A DNA stretch of 64,000 bases, from contig JANPJM010000079.1 of NCBI GenBank assembly GCA_031425525.1, positions 58,056-122,055 on the forward strand. Direction: 5' to 3'. A program made the position numbers and the translations under genes. Of the stretch, positions 44,746 through 52,973 are shown one piece after another. Within the stretch, counting starts at the first letter, position 1, and each line of letters starts with the position of its first letter. The DNA comes from JANNMJ01 sp031425525 (lineage in GTDB: Bacteria; Bacteroidota; Bacteroidia; Cytophagales; Hymenobacteraceae). Under the pieces are notes generated by a model. The model made no database searches. It was not told the origin of the DNA and was given only the letters and a program-made list of their open reading frames with translations.

Positions 44746-44761
44746 CTAGCGGCGTTTGGCG

Positions 44762-45568
44762 CTATTCGGCGGCGTTGGTATCGGCACCAGCGTCGGGCGC
44801 GTCAGCGCAGTCGATGACCGGCGCGGCGGCGGCGCGTGGCGGACGACCCGGCCGGCGCTTCGGTGTGCCGTCGGCGTTGAACGCGGGCGGTTTCGGGGTA
44901 TTCGTGCTACCCGGCTTGCGGCCCCGGCGCGCGGGCGCGGCTTTCGGAGCGGCTTTCGGAGCGGCTTTCTGCCCCGTTTTCGCGGCGTTGGTGCTGCCCG
45001 GCTTGCGGCCCCGGCGCTTCGGCGCATCGGCAGCGGCAGTGCTGTCGGCTGAAGCGGCAACGGCGACTTTGGGCACGTTGGTGCTACCCGGCTTGCGGCC
45101 CCGGCGCTTCGGCGCGCCATCGGCCGCCGCTGCCGCACTGGCCTTACCTGCGTTCTTGCTGCCTGGCTTGCGGCCTCGGCGCTTCGGCGCGTGGTCGTTC
45201 AACGTATCATTTGCGGCGCTATCGGCCGATTCGGCGGCGGCATCAGCATTCGAGGCTTTGCGGCCGTTCTTTTTGCTGCCGATGCTCACACCCGGCTGCT
45301 GGTAGTATTCGATGATTGAGTGTAAAGCATCGTTCACCATCCGTTCGGTATCTTGCTCAAGCTGGCGGCTGGCGGCTTTCACCACAGCCTTCAGCTTTTT
45401 CTCGGTTTCCTTACGGATTTGCTTGACGGCGGCGCTAATGCGTTCGTCGAAATCTTTTTGCAGACGCTTAGCCGCTTTTTTCAGCGACGTTTGCTTCTCT
45501 TGGGCGGCGGCGGCACCCGCTTCCTGCTCGGATGCTTGAACTGCCTCGGTGGAGTTTTTCTTGGCCAT
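44762..45568 (-). CDS. DNA-binding protein with multiple AT-hook motifs
   Basis: This 268-residue protein has an N-terminal charged, coiled-coil-like helical region (about 25-95; LKKAAKRLQKDFDERISAAVKQIRK). An Ala/Ser-rich tail follows with four near-identical hooks (three PKRRGRKPGS and one ARRGRKPGS) and a final KRRPGRPPRA. AT-hooks insert RGR/GRP into the minor groove of AT-rich DNA, so a nucleoid or global regulator role is likely. The hooks are spaced about 20-35 residues apart and their DNA is repetitive. An Ala-Lys-Pro stretch (KAAPKAAPKAAPARR) recalls histone H1-like tails. No close named family recognised. Confidence 0.82.
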   Translation of the reverse strand: MAKKNSTEAVQASEQEAGAAAAQEKQTSLKKAAKRLQKDFDERISAAVKQIRKETEKKLKAVVKAASRQLEQDTERMVNDALHSIIEYYQQPGVSIGSKKNGRKASNADAAAESADSAANDTLNDHAPKRRGRKPGSKNAGKASAAAAADGAPKRRGRKPGSTNVPKVAVAASADSTAAADAPKRRGRKPGSTNAAKTGQKAAPKAAPKAAPARRGRKPGSTNTPKPPAFNADGTPKRRPGRPPRAAAAPVIDCADAPDAGADTNAAE

Positions 45569-45627
45569 TGGGTTGGGAGGGGATTTGTGAAGACGTGAAG
45601 AGGATGAGATGGGGATTTACGGCCGTA

Positions 45628-45644
45628 TTTCGATTAAATCGAAA
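45628..45644. promoter_or_regulatory. Palindrome upstream of the AT-hook gene
   Basis: TTTCGATTAAATCGAAA is a perfect palindrome (odd centre) 60 bp before the AT-hook start. It could be an operator. The AT-rich spacer 45569-45860 also holds TACCTTCG (45821-45828), a probable -7 box for the acetyltransferase; I see no other gene in it. Confidence 0.45.
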
Positions 45645-45860
45645 CAAGCACCCGAAAACCAAGGCGAAGGTATAACTAATATTGGCAGCTTCTGATTTTA
45701 TTCGACTTAATTCGTAGTAAAAACCAAGGTAGCGGGCGTTGTTTGGTCGATAAAATCAATCGTTTGTTGAAAGATGCCTTGTTGGGGGCTGGTAGTTTCA
45801 GGCTGGGCTTTATTTGCATCTACCTTCGTATTTCGCGCATTTACAACCGCTTGTTTCTAG

Positions 45861-46427
45861 ATGGATTTCCCTTTGCAACCCTATTTGAGCGATAAAATCG
45901 TGCGGCTGCGGCCTTTGGAATCAAACGATTTTGAGGCGCTTTATGCTATCGCCGCCGATCCCTTGCTCTGGGCGCAACACCCCAACCCCACGCGCTGGCA
46001 GCAGCCGGTTTTCGAGACATTTTTTGCCGGGGCGCTTGCCTCGGGTGGAGCTTTCGTGATACTCGATGCCGCATCGCAGGCCGTAATCGGTTCTACCCGA
46101 TTCTACGACTATGATCCGGCGGCGCGCACGGTGCTGATCGGCTATTCGTTTTTGGCGCGTAATTATTGGGGTGGTGCTGCTAACCGGGCCGTCAAAACGC
46201 TGTTACTGGATTACGCTTTTGCGCACGGAATAGAGGCGGTGGAATTTCACGTCGGCAGCGGGAATCGGCGCTCGCAGCGGGCAATGGAGAAGCTGGGCGC
46301 CGAAAAGGTTGATGAGCGCGAAATTGCGTACCACGGCGAGCCGCTGCGGCACAACTTCGTGTACCAGATTTCGCGCGCCGCGTGGCGCAACCGGCAACCT
46401 TCGCCCGGCGCCGCGCCAACGGCGTAG
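45861..46427 (+). CDS. GNAT-family N-acetyltransferase
   Basis: This 188-residue protein has the RimJ/RimL-like GNAT pattern: IVRLRPLESNDFEALYAIAADP, AVIGSTRFYDYDP, VLIGYSFLARNYWGGAANRAVKTLLLDYAF (acetyl-CoA loop, variant) and VEFHVGSGNRRSQRAMEKLGAEK. It may acetylate a protein N-terminus or a small molecule; the substrate is unknown. A TACCTTCG box lies 33 nt upstream. Confidence 0.88.
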   Translation: MDFPLQPYLSDKIVRLRPLESNDFEALYAIAADPLLWAQHPNPTRWQQPVFETFFAGALASGGAFVILDAASQAVIGSTRFYDYDPAARTVLIGYSFLARNYWGGAANRAVKTLLLDYAFAHGIEAVEFHVGSGNRRSQRAMEKLGAEKVDEREIAYHGEPLRHNFVYQISRAAWRNRQPSPGAAPTA

Positions 46428-46504
46428 TTTTGCCGGAACACTGCGCCCAAAACGGCCCAAAAAGCCGGTATCGGCACTTTTCATCAAGTCTAACCACTAA
46501 CCAG

Positions 46505-47575
46505 ATGCGCTCCGAATCCCGCGCTTTCCTCACGCAACTACTCAATACGCCCTCGCCGACGGGTTTTGAAACCGCCGGCCAGCGCGTGTGGCTCGATTAC
46601 ATCCAGCCGTTCGTCGATTCGTATTTCACCGATACCTACGGCACCGTGGTGGGCGTGATAAATGCCGACGCGAAATACAAAGTGGTTATCGAAGCCCATG
46701 CCGATGAAATTTCGTGGTTCGTCAATTACATCACCAAGGAAGGCTACCTCTATTTGCGCCGCAACGGCGGTTCTGATGCGCTGATCGCGCCGAGCAAGCG
46801 CGTGGTGATTCATACCGCGAAAGGGCCGGTGCCGGCCGTTTTCGGCTGGCCCGCCATCCACGTACGCAAAGTGGAGCAGGATAAAGCGCCGACCATCGAG
46901 ACGATTTTCCTCGATTGCGGCGCCGCTTCCGATAAAGAGGTCGAGGAAATGGGCGTTCACGTCGGCTCCGTCGTCACGTTTGAAGACGAGTTGATGACGC
47001 TTAACGAAAAATACCTCGTAGGCCGCGCGCTTGACAATCGGGTCGGCGGTTTTATGATCGCCGAAGTGGCGCGCCGCCTGCACGAAGAAGGCCAAAAACT
47101 GCCGTTTGGGCTCTACATCGTGAACGCGGTGCAGGAGGAAATCGGGCTGCGCGGCGCTGAAATGATCGCGCATCGCATTCAGCCCGACGTAGCCATTATC
47201 ACCGACGTGACGCACGACACGCAGTCGCCGATGTACGATAAAAAGGCCCAAGGCGACATTCATTGCGGCAAGGGGCCGGTCATTACGTACGGCCCAGCGG
47301 TGCAGGGCAACCTGCGCGACCTCATCATCCGGGCGGCGCAGGAGGCGGAAATTCCATTTCAGCGTGCCGCCGCTACTCGCGCTACCGGCACCGATACCGA
47401 TGCCTTTGCGTACTCAAATGCCGGGGTGGCGGCGGCGCTCATTTCGCTGCCTCTCAAATACATGCACACCACCGTAGAAACGGTGAGCGAGAAAGATGTG
47501 CAAGCCGTGATTGATCTGATTTACCAGTCGTTGTTGCGGATTGAGGATGGGCACGATTTCCGGCCGATTAAGTAG
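46505..47575 (+). CDS. M42-family metallo-aminopeptidase
   Basis: This 356-residue protein has the di-metal ligands in EAHADEISWFV (His-Ala-Asp), VGRALDNRVGG (bridging Asp), AVQEEIGLRGA (catalytic and binding Glu), ITDVTHDT (Asp) and LKYMHTTVETV (His). Family members form tetrahedral shells and trim peptides from the N-terminus, or act as endoglucanase-type annotated homologues. I begin at ATG 46505; the frame runs upstream into the acetyltransferase gene without homology. Confidence 0.93.
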   Translation: MRSESRAFLTQLLNTPSPTGFETAGQRVWLDYIQPFVDSYFTDTYGTVVGVINADAKYKVVIEAHADEISWFVNYITKEGYLYLRRNGGSDALIAPSKRVVIHTAKGPVPAVFGWPAIHVRKVEQDKAPTIETIFLDCGAASDKEVEEMGVHVGSVVTFEDELMTLNEKYLVGRALDNRVGGFMIAEVARRLHEEGQKLPFGLYIVNAVQEEIGLRGAEMIAHRIQPDVAIITDVTHDTQSPMYDKKAQGDIHCGKGPVITYGPAVQGNLRDLIIRAAQEAEIPFQRAAATRATGTDTDAFAYSNAGVAAALISLPLKYMHTTVETVSEKDVQAVIDLIYQSLLRIEDGHDFRPIK

Positions 47576-47608
47576 GAGTCAATACTCTTGATAAATATCC
47601 TAGCATCT

Positions 47609-47741
47609 GTCATTGCGAGGAGGCTCTGCGACGAAGCAATCCTCGTTTGCTCGGCCCAGTGGCGGACTCACCGCTCAAGTTTAAACGCACCGAGCAAACG
47701 AGGATTGCCACGTCGTCGCAAAGCCTCCTCCTCGCAATGAC
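47609..47741. repeat. Large inverted repeat, TCATTGCGAGGAGGC family
   Basis: GTCATTGCGAGGAGGCTCTG... (47609-47653) is a near-complement of ...CGCAAAGCCTCCTCCTCGCAATGAC (47690-47741), with arms of about 45-50 nt and a few differences. The inner sequence GTTTGCTCGG/CCGAGCAAAC also pairs. It fills the spacer between the peptidase and the BtuF-like gene. Confidence 0.8.
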
Positions 47742-47754
47742 AAACGGTAGTGAA

Positions 47755-48543
47755 ATGCGCAGCGTAGTTGACCACCTCGGTCGCGCTGTCACGGTTTCAG
47801 ACGCGCCGCAGCGCATTATCTCGCTCGTCCCGTCGCAGACCGAACTCTTGTTCGATTTGGGCGTGGGCGCGCGGGTGGTGGGCGTCACGAAATTCTGCAT
47901 TCACCCGAAAACTGCCCGCGAAACGGCGGCGGTCATCGGTGGTACCAAGCAGTTCGATTTCGATAAAATCGCCTCGCTTCAGCCCGATTTAATCCTCGGC
48001 AATAAGGAAGAGAATTTCGAGGAAGGCATCGCGCGGCTAGCCGCCGATTTTCCGGTGTGGCTGAGCGACATCGTGACGCTCGCCGACGCCCGCCGGATGA
48101 TTCGGGACGTAGGCGCGCTGGTGAATGCCGACCTAGAAGCCGCCGCACTCGATGTCGAAATCGGCGCCGGTTTCGCGGCGCTGGCGGCAAATTTTCGCGG
48201 CCCGCGCGTGCTGTACCTCATTTGGCGCGGCCCGTGGATGGGCGCCGGCGGGGGCACTTTCATCGATGAAATGCTGGCGGCGGGCGGGTTCTGTAACGTG
48301 CTGGCCGACCAGCCGCGTTACCCCGAACTGATGGCAGCGGAAGTAGCCGCACTACGGCCGGAGGTCGTTTTTCTGTCGTCGGAGCCGTACCCGTTCCGCG
48401 AAAAACATTTGGCTGAAATCGCCGCGCTCTGCCCAACGGCGCGGGTGGAGTTAGTCGATGGCGAGCCGTTTTCGTGGTATGGGTCGCGGTTGCGCCACAC
48501 GCCGGGCTATTTGCAGGCGCTGCGGGCGCGGGTGGCAGCGTAA
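47755..48543 (+). CDS. Helical-backbone metal/corrinoid-binding protein (BtuF-like)
   Basis: This 262-residue protein has the substrate-binding fold of class III ABC importers: AVTVSDAPQRIISLVPSQTELLFDLGVGARVVGVTKFC, KIASLQPDLILGNKEEN and the linking long helix, then GGTFIDEMLAAGGFCNV. No signal peptide is seen at the chosen ATG, and no permease or ATPase is adjacent. Such orphan cytoplasmic-looking versions are common in Bacteroidota and are annotated as cobalamin-binding. Upstream in-frame codons lie in the inverted repeat. Confidence 0.87.
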   Translation: MRSVVDHLGRAVTVSDAPQRIISLVPSQTELLFDLGVGARVVGVTKFCIHPKTARETAAVIGGTKQFDFDKIASLQPDLILGNKEENFEEGIARLAADFPVWLSDIVTLADARRMIRDVGALVNADLEAAALDVEIGAGFAALAANFRGPRVLYLIWRGPWMGAGGGTFIDEMLAAGGFCNVLADQPRYPELMAAEVAALRPEVVFLSSEPYPFREKHLAEIAALCPTARVELVDGEPFSWYGSRLRHTPGYLQALRARVAA

Positions 48544-48571
48544 CGGGGCGTGACGTAATATGACGGAACGT

Positions 48572-48637
48572 AACGCTAAGTTCCTGCTTGGCGCCGCGTG
48601 CCGCCGAGCATCAGTCACCAAGCAGGAGCTTGGCGTT
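48572..48637. repeat. Inverted repeat between converging genes
   Basis: AACGCTAAGTTCCTGCTTGG (48572-48591) and CCAAGCAGGAGCTTGGCGTT (48618-48637) pair at 18 of 20 positions. A related half-element (AACGTAACGCTCGACTCTTG...) occurs at 33113-33138, so it is also a dispersed family. Confidence 0.7.
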
Positions 48638-48650
48638 ATGTGGCACAACG

Positions 48651-49889
48651 TCAGGTAATGCTGAAACCCAACACCCGCAATTCGTCCCAGAAGCCGGGAA
48701 ACGATTTGCGCACGACTTCAGGGTTTTCGATGGAAACGGGGCCGAGGAGCGCGAGCGGCGCGAAGGCCATCGCCATGCGGTGGTCGTGATAGGTGCGGAC
48801 GAGTTGGCCATTCACTTGGAAATTGCCCGGAATCAGCTCAAAAACACCATCGGCGCCTTCGCGCAACTCGGCGCCGAAGCGGGCCAGTTCGGTTTGAAGC
48901 GCCGCCACGCGGTCGGTTTCCTTGACGCGCAGACTGTGGAGGCCGGTGAAGGTGGCGCGTTGGCCGCGCGCGGCGAGCAGCACGGCCAACGTCTGGGCCA
49001 GATCGGGGACGGCCGTAAAATCGTAGTGGTGCGTGGGCGGCGGGCTGAGCGGCGGGTTGGCGTGCGTGTCGAGCAGGATGTCGGTTTCGGTGGCTGAAGT
49101 CAGCACGCCGAAATCATCCGCCCAAGCGGCAACTTGGCGGTCGCCCTGCGGACTGACCGGGGACAGTTTGGGCAACAAAAACCGGCTGTCCACGGGCGCC
49201 AGCGCCGCCAGTGCGTAGGCGTACGACGCGGCCGACCAGTCGGCTTCCACGGCGTAAGCTGCCGGTTCCAGCCCGCCGGACCACACGCGCACGCTGTGGG
49301 CATCCAGTTCGACGCGCGCGCCCCACGCCCGCAACGTGTGCGCCGTCAGACCCAGGTACGGCGCCGAGCTGACGGCCCCCATCAGGTGAAGGAACAGGCC
49401 GTTGGGCAGCGCGGGCGCCACCAGCAGCAACGCCGACACGAACTGCGACGACACATCGGCGCGCACGTTCAGCGCCGCCCGGCCCGAATAGGCAAAACCG
49501 TGCAGGCGCAGCGGCGGAAAGCCTTCGATCCCCAGGTACTCGATTTCGGCACCTAACTCGCGTAGCGCATCCACGAGCGGGCCGATGGGGCGCTCGCACA
49601 TGCGGGCGGTGCCCGTGACGGTGACGGCGCGCCGGTTTTGTACCGCCAAATAGGCCGTCAGGAAACGCAGGGTGGTGCCAGCGTCTTCGCAGTCGTAGGT
49701 ATGCGTGGTGGGCGGCAGCGCGAGCAGCCGCGCCAGCAATTGCGTATCGTGCGCCTCGGAGAGGTTCTCGATGGTGCCGCCGCCGGCGAGCGCCCGCAGA
49801 ATCAGCGCCCGGTTGCTCGCTGATTTGGAGGCCGGTAGGTGGAAAGTGCCGCGCAGTGGGCCGCCGGGCGAGGAGAGGTGAACGAGCAT
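48651..49889 (-). CDS. aroA: 3-phosphoshikimate 1-carboxyvinyltransferase
   Basis: EPSP synthase joins shikimate-3-phosphate and PEP. The 412-residue product shows LPASKSASNRALILRALA, EDAGTTLRFLTAYLA, ADVSSQFVSALLL, HSLRVKETDRVAALQTELARFGAE and TYHDHRMAMAFAPLAL. I use ATG 49889 (MLVHLSSPGGPLRG); the frame is open for about 590 nt upstream, but that reads antisense through the inverted repeat and aroB. It is somewhat shorter than the enterobacterial enzyme. It lies downstream of aroB, separated by a 29-bp-arm inverted repeat. Confidence 0.95.
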   Translation of the reverse strand: MLVHLSSPGGPLRGTFHLPASKSASNRALILRALAGGGTIENLSEAHDTQLLARLLALPPTTHTYDCEDAGTTLRFLTAYLAVQNRRAVTVTGTARMCERPIGPLVDALRELGAEIEYLGIEGFPPLRLHGFAYSGRAALNVRADVSSQFVSALLLVAPALPNGLFLHLMGAVSSAPYLGLTAHTLRAWGARVELDAHSVRVWSGGLEPAAYAVEADWSAASYAYALAALAPVDSRFLLPKLSPVSPQGDRQVAAWADDFGVLTSATETDILLDTHANPPLSPPPTHHYDFTAVPDLAQTLAVLLAARGQRATFTGLHSLRVKETDRVAALQTELARFGAELREGADGVFELIPGNFQVNGQLVRTYHDHRMAMAFAPLALLGPVSIENPEVVRKSFPGFWDELRVLGFSIT

Positions 49890-49924
49890 AGGAGTAACCA
49901 GAAGTGGGCAAAGATGGTGGGCGT

Positions 49925-50010
49925 ACGTGGCGAACACCGTCCCGGTGCCGCGTAGGGTAGTTCGTCGAAGATGATTTGACGACGCGGCACCGGGACGGTG
50001 TTCGCCACGT
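49925..50010. repeat. Inverted repeat with perfect 29-nt arms
   Basis: Positions 49925-49953 and 49982-50010 are exact complements. The core is CACCGTCCCGGTGCCG, shared with 18829-18857 and 54761-54831. It lies in the 134-bp spacer between aroB and aroA and leaves no room for another gene. Confidence 0.88.
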
Positions 50011-50023
50011 AGGACGGGTGGGT

Positions 50024-51061
50024 CTATGCGCTCAACGCGTACCACCGCAACGCGGCGGCCAGTTCGGCAACGGTCACGGGCTGGTCGATTTCGGCGTGCC
50101 CGATGCCCGTCAGCAGCACGGCGCGGATGGTGCCGAGGGCGTTTTTTTTGTCGTGCAGCGCCAGCGCGGCGATGGTTTCGGCGGCAAGCGGCGACACGGG
50201 AACCGGCGGAAAGTTGGCGGCCACAAAGGTGTCGATTCGGTCGAAATCGTCCGCTGCCAACAGGCCGCGCCGTTGCGAAAGCCACGCCTCGGCGCGCATG
50301 CCGGCGGCTACCGCCAGGCCGTGCGGTACCGGCTGCCCGGCGCGCAGGGCGTGCGTTTCGAGGGCGTGCCCCACGGTATGCCCAAAGTTGAGCAACCGAC
50401 GCGGGCCGGTTTCGAGCGGGTCGCGGGCAACGATTCGCTGCTTCGTGGCCACCGCTTCGCGAATGACGGCCGGCCAATCGGCGCCGGCCACGCCCACGTA
50501 GCGGTTGGTGTAAAAGGCGGTGTCAGCCCCGTAAATCAGCCAGTGCTTCACCACTTCGGCGTAGCCGCTGACCATCTCCGCCGGGTCGAGCGTTGCTAAG
50601 AAAGCGGGTTCGATGAAGACGCCTTCTGATGGTTCGCGGAACGTGCCCAGATGGTTTTTGAGGCCATCGAAATCAACTCCGTTCTTGCCGCCGATGGCCG
50701 CATCGACCATCCCCAGCAGCGTAGTGGGCACGAGCGCGCACCGAATGCCGCGCTGGTAGGTGGCGGCGCAAAAACCGCCTAAATCGGTCAGCACGCCGCC
50801 GCCGAGGCACACCAGCACGCCATCGCGCCCGACGGCGCCCGCCGTCAGGGCGGCCCACACCTGCCGGCACGTGTCGAGGGTTTTGTGCAGCTCGCCGGGC
50901 GCCACCTCGATGAGGAGCGCATCGGGCGGCAGCAGCGGTTTCAGGCGCGGCAGGCAGAGGCGGGCCGTGGTGGTGTCGGCCAGAACGGCCACGCGGCCGG
51001 TGGCGGGGCGGGCCAGAGCGGCGGCGAGGGTTTCGAGCCCAAAAAAGACAGATTCAGCCAT
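50024..51061 (-). CDS. aroB: 3-dehydroquinate synthase
   Basis: AroB closes DAHP into 3-dehydroquinate using NAD and a metal. The 345-residue protein carries VLVCLGGGVLTDLGGFCAATYQRG, ALVPTTLLGMVDAAIGGKNGVD (substrate Lys), GYAEVVKHWLI and the metal ligands in LLNFGHTVGHALET. An earlier ATG at 51076 is in frame. I prefer 51061 because a box resembling TAnnTTTG (AATGTTTG on the minus strand) lies just upstream and would cover the first start. It is divergent to the DUF1801-type gene. Confidence 0.94.
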   Translation of the reverse strand: MAESVFFGLETLAAALARPATGRVAVLADTTTARLCLPRLKPLLPPDALLIEVAPGELHKTLDTCRQVWAALTAGAVGRDGVLVCLGGGVLTDLGGFCAATYQRGIRCALVPTTLLGMVDAAIGGKNGVDFDGLKNHLGTFREPSEGVFIEPAFLATLDPAEMVSGYAEVVKHWLIYGADTAFYTNRYVGVAGADWPAVIREAVATKQRIVARDPLETGPRRLLNFGHTVGHALETHALRAGQPVPHGLAVAAGMRAEAWLSQRRGLLAADDFDRIDTFVAANFPPVPVSPLAAETIAALALHDKKNALGTIRAVLLTGIGHAEIDQPVTVAELAAALRWYALSA

Positions 51062-51148
51062 TACTTTCGCAAACATTGATTCGGCAAGAAACGCCGCGTT
51101 TCCCCGCTGACGGACTTGCGCTACTTTTTATCCGTCTTTTCCCCCGTT

Positions 51149-51547
51149 ATGCATCCTGCTGTCGACCACTATATCGAACGCCAAGAACCAACGGTGCAGG
51201 CGGTGCTGCTCGCCGCGCGGCACCGCCTACTGACCCTCGACGACCGGATACGGGAAGATTTCAAATGGAACGTGCCGTTCTACCGGTACCTGCGGGAAGT
51301 GTTTTACTTGACGTTGGCGCCCGGTAAGCAAGCCGTACAACTCAGCTTTGTGCGCGGTGCGGCGTTGGCCGACCCCGCCGGTCGGCTGTTCGGGCTCGAC
51401 CGCCAACTCATTCGGTTTGTGCGCCTGGCCACGCCCGCCGACCTCGCCGACGATTATCTTCTCAGCCTGCTGCACCAAGCCCTGCTGCTCGACGAAGACG
51501 GCCATCGGGCGGGCCACAAAACGTGGCAGCGGTTGCCGCCGGCGTGA
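51149..51547 (+). CDS. DUF1801 (YdhG-like) domain protein
   Basis: This 132-residue protein has the fold of YdhG/Fra-type proteins: HPAVDHYIERQEPTVQAVLLAARHRLL, EDFKWNVPFYRYL, FYLTLAPGKQAVQLSFVRGAAL. Function of the family is not settled. It lies between divergently read aroB and the converging DAHP synthase/chorismate mutase gene (6-bp gap at the 3' ends). I start at ATG 51149, skipping an in-frame ATG at 51116 with an unsupported N-terminus. Confidence 0.85.
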   Translation: MHPAVDHYIERQEPTVQAVLLAARHRLLTLDDRIREDFKWNVPFYRYLREVFYLTLAPGKQAVQLSFVRGAALADPAGRLFGLDRQLIRFVRLATPADLADDYLLSLLHQALLLDEDGHRAGHKTWQRLPPA

Positions 51548-51553
51548 GCCCGT

Positions 51554-52660
51554 TTAATCGGTCGCCGCATCGGTTTGCGTGCGGATGCTTTCGAGGTGAA
51601 TCTGCTCGTAGAGCGCCTGGATAAATTCGGGGTGCAGCCCAAGGGTTTCAGCCCACGCCGTGCGCGAGGCGAAAATATCGGCCCAGCGTTCGGGTTGGTG
51701 GATTGTCACGCCGTGGTGCTTTTTGTGGGCGCCGATTTCGGCGACGGTGCGCATCCGCGCGGCTAGGGCGTCGATGAGGTCGCGGTCGGCGGCGTCGATG
51801 CGGCGGCGTAGCTCGTCGGCGCGGGGCGCGTAGGTGGCGGCCGACGACCCGGCTTCGCGGATGATGAGCCCCGCCAGCACCTCGGCCAGCGCGGCGGGCG
51901 TGAGTTGTTGCTTGGCGTCGGAGAGGGCGCGGTCGGGGTCGGGGTGCGTCTCGATCATCAGCCCATCGTACGCCAAATCGAGCATCCGCTGGCTGAGGGG
52001 GCCGATGAGGTCGCGGCGCCCGCCCATATGGCTGGGGTCGCCGATGAGGGGCACATCAGGGTGGCGCCTTCTGAACTCGATGGCCACCTGCCAGAGCGGT
52101 GGGTTGCGATAGCTTTCGATGCCGGGGCCGGCGGCCGGCGCGTACGTGCTGAATCCGCGGTGCACGGCGCCCACCTGCCCCACACCCGCACGCCGCAGCC
52201 GCTCCACGGCGCCGCCCCACAGCTCCACATCGGGGCTTACGGGGTTTTTGACCAGCACCGGCACGCCCGTGCCGCGCAGCGCATCGGCCAACTCCTGCAC
52301 CCGAAACGGATCGACGACGGTGCGCGCGCCGAGCCACGGCACATCGACCCCCGCTCGCAGTGCGGCCTCCACGTGGGCAGGCGTGGCCACTTCCACCGCG
52401 ATGGGCAGCCCGGTTTCCGCCTTCGCCGCCATCAGCCAGTCGAGCGCGGCTTCACCAGCGCCCTCAAACGCGCCCGGCCGCGAGCGCGGCTTCCAGACCC
52501 CGGCGCGCAGAAAATCGGCGCCGAGCGCCTTCGCCGCCCGCGCGGTCGTAAGCACTTGCTCCGCCGATTCGGCCGAACACGGGCCTAAAATCAAGAGCGG
52601 GCGCGGCGGCGCGGCGGCGCGGGCAGCGGCCAGGCCGGGAAGGAGGAGGGGAGTGGACAT
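51554..52660 (-). CDS. 3-deoxy-7-phosphoheptulonate synthase fused to chorismate mutase
   Basis: This 368-residue bifunctional protein has a class I-beta DAHP synthase domain (about 20-265; LLILGPCSAES, DFLRAGVWKPRSRPGAFEG, PLIGDPSHMGGRRDL, GLMIETHPDPDRALSDAKQ). It is followed by an AroQ chorismate mutase (about 280-360; LRRRIDAADRDLIDALAARM, AEIGAHKKHHGVTIHQPERW). It makes the first intermediate of the shikimate route and also turns chorismate to prephenate, with the mutase probably sensing end-product. I start at ATG 52660; a CATCTTTG box on the minus strand (52668-52675) lies directly upstream. Confidence 0.95.
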   Translation of the reverse strand: MSTPLLLPGLAAARAAAPPRPLLILGPCSAESAEQVLTTARAAKALGADFLRAGVWKPRSRPGAFEGAGEAALDWLMAAKAETGLPIAVEVATPAHVEAALRAGVDVPWLGARTVVDPFRVQELADALRGTGVPVLVKNPVSPDVELWGGAVERLRRAGVGQVGAVHRGFSTYAPAAGPGIESYRNPPLWQVAIEFRRRHPDVPLIGDPSHMGGRRDLIGPLSQRMLDLAYDGLMIETHPDPDRALSDAKQQLTPAALAEVLAGLIIREAGSSAATYAPRADELRRRIDAADRDLIDALAARMRTVAEIGAHKKHHGVTIHQPERWADIFASRTAWAETLGLHPEFIQALYEQIHLESIRTQTDAATD

Positions 52661-52724
52661 CGGGCGGCAAAGATGCGGGATTGGGGGAGATGAGGAGATC
52701 GGCAGGTAAGCAGATTCGGGGTGT

Positions 52725-52876
52725 CGCGCGGGGCTCTGCCCCGTGTGTGGTAGTGGTGGGCGTCCTGCCCGCCCGTAGCCCGCCGTGTTAGACCGTTGGC
52801 AGCCAAGCAAACAAGTCGCGCGGCGGGCTGGGGCTGGAGCCCCGGAAATAGCCCACACGGGGCAGAGCCCCGCGCG
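52725..52876. repeat. Inverted repeat with perfect 23-nt arms
   Basis: CGCGCGGGGCTCTGCCCCGTGTG (52725-52747) is repeated in reverse complement at 52854-52876. Smaller hairpins (CAGGACGCC, GGGGCTGGAGCCCC) lie inside. It fills the divergent spacer before proline dehydrogenase. Confidence 0.8.
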
Positions 52877-52938
52877 AACCGCGCGCGTCCTACCCCATGG
52901 CATCTTCCGCGCATCAACCTATCCTGCCGCTCTCCGGT

Positions 52939-52946
52939 TATCTTTG
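52939..52946 (+). promoter_or_regulatory. Proline dehydrogenase promoter -7 box
   Basis: TATCTTTG lies 27 nt before the GTG start at 52974 and matches TAnnTTTG. Confidence 0.65.
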
Positions 52947-52973
52947 CCCGTAACGCTTTCACCCGCTGCCGCT

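Noticed and set aside
49890..50477. N-terminal extension of aroA
   Set aside because: Reads through a hairpin repeat and antisense to aroB; EPSP synthase begins at 49889.
48651..52660. Shikimate genes plus proline dehydrogenase as a novel metabolic cluster
   Set aside because: The genes are on both strands with separate promoters, and this kind of neighbourhood is ordinary for the group.
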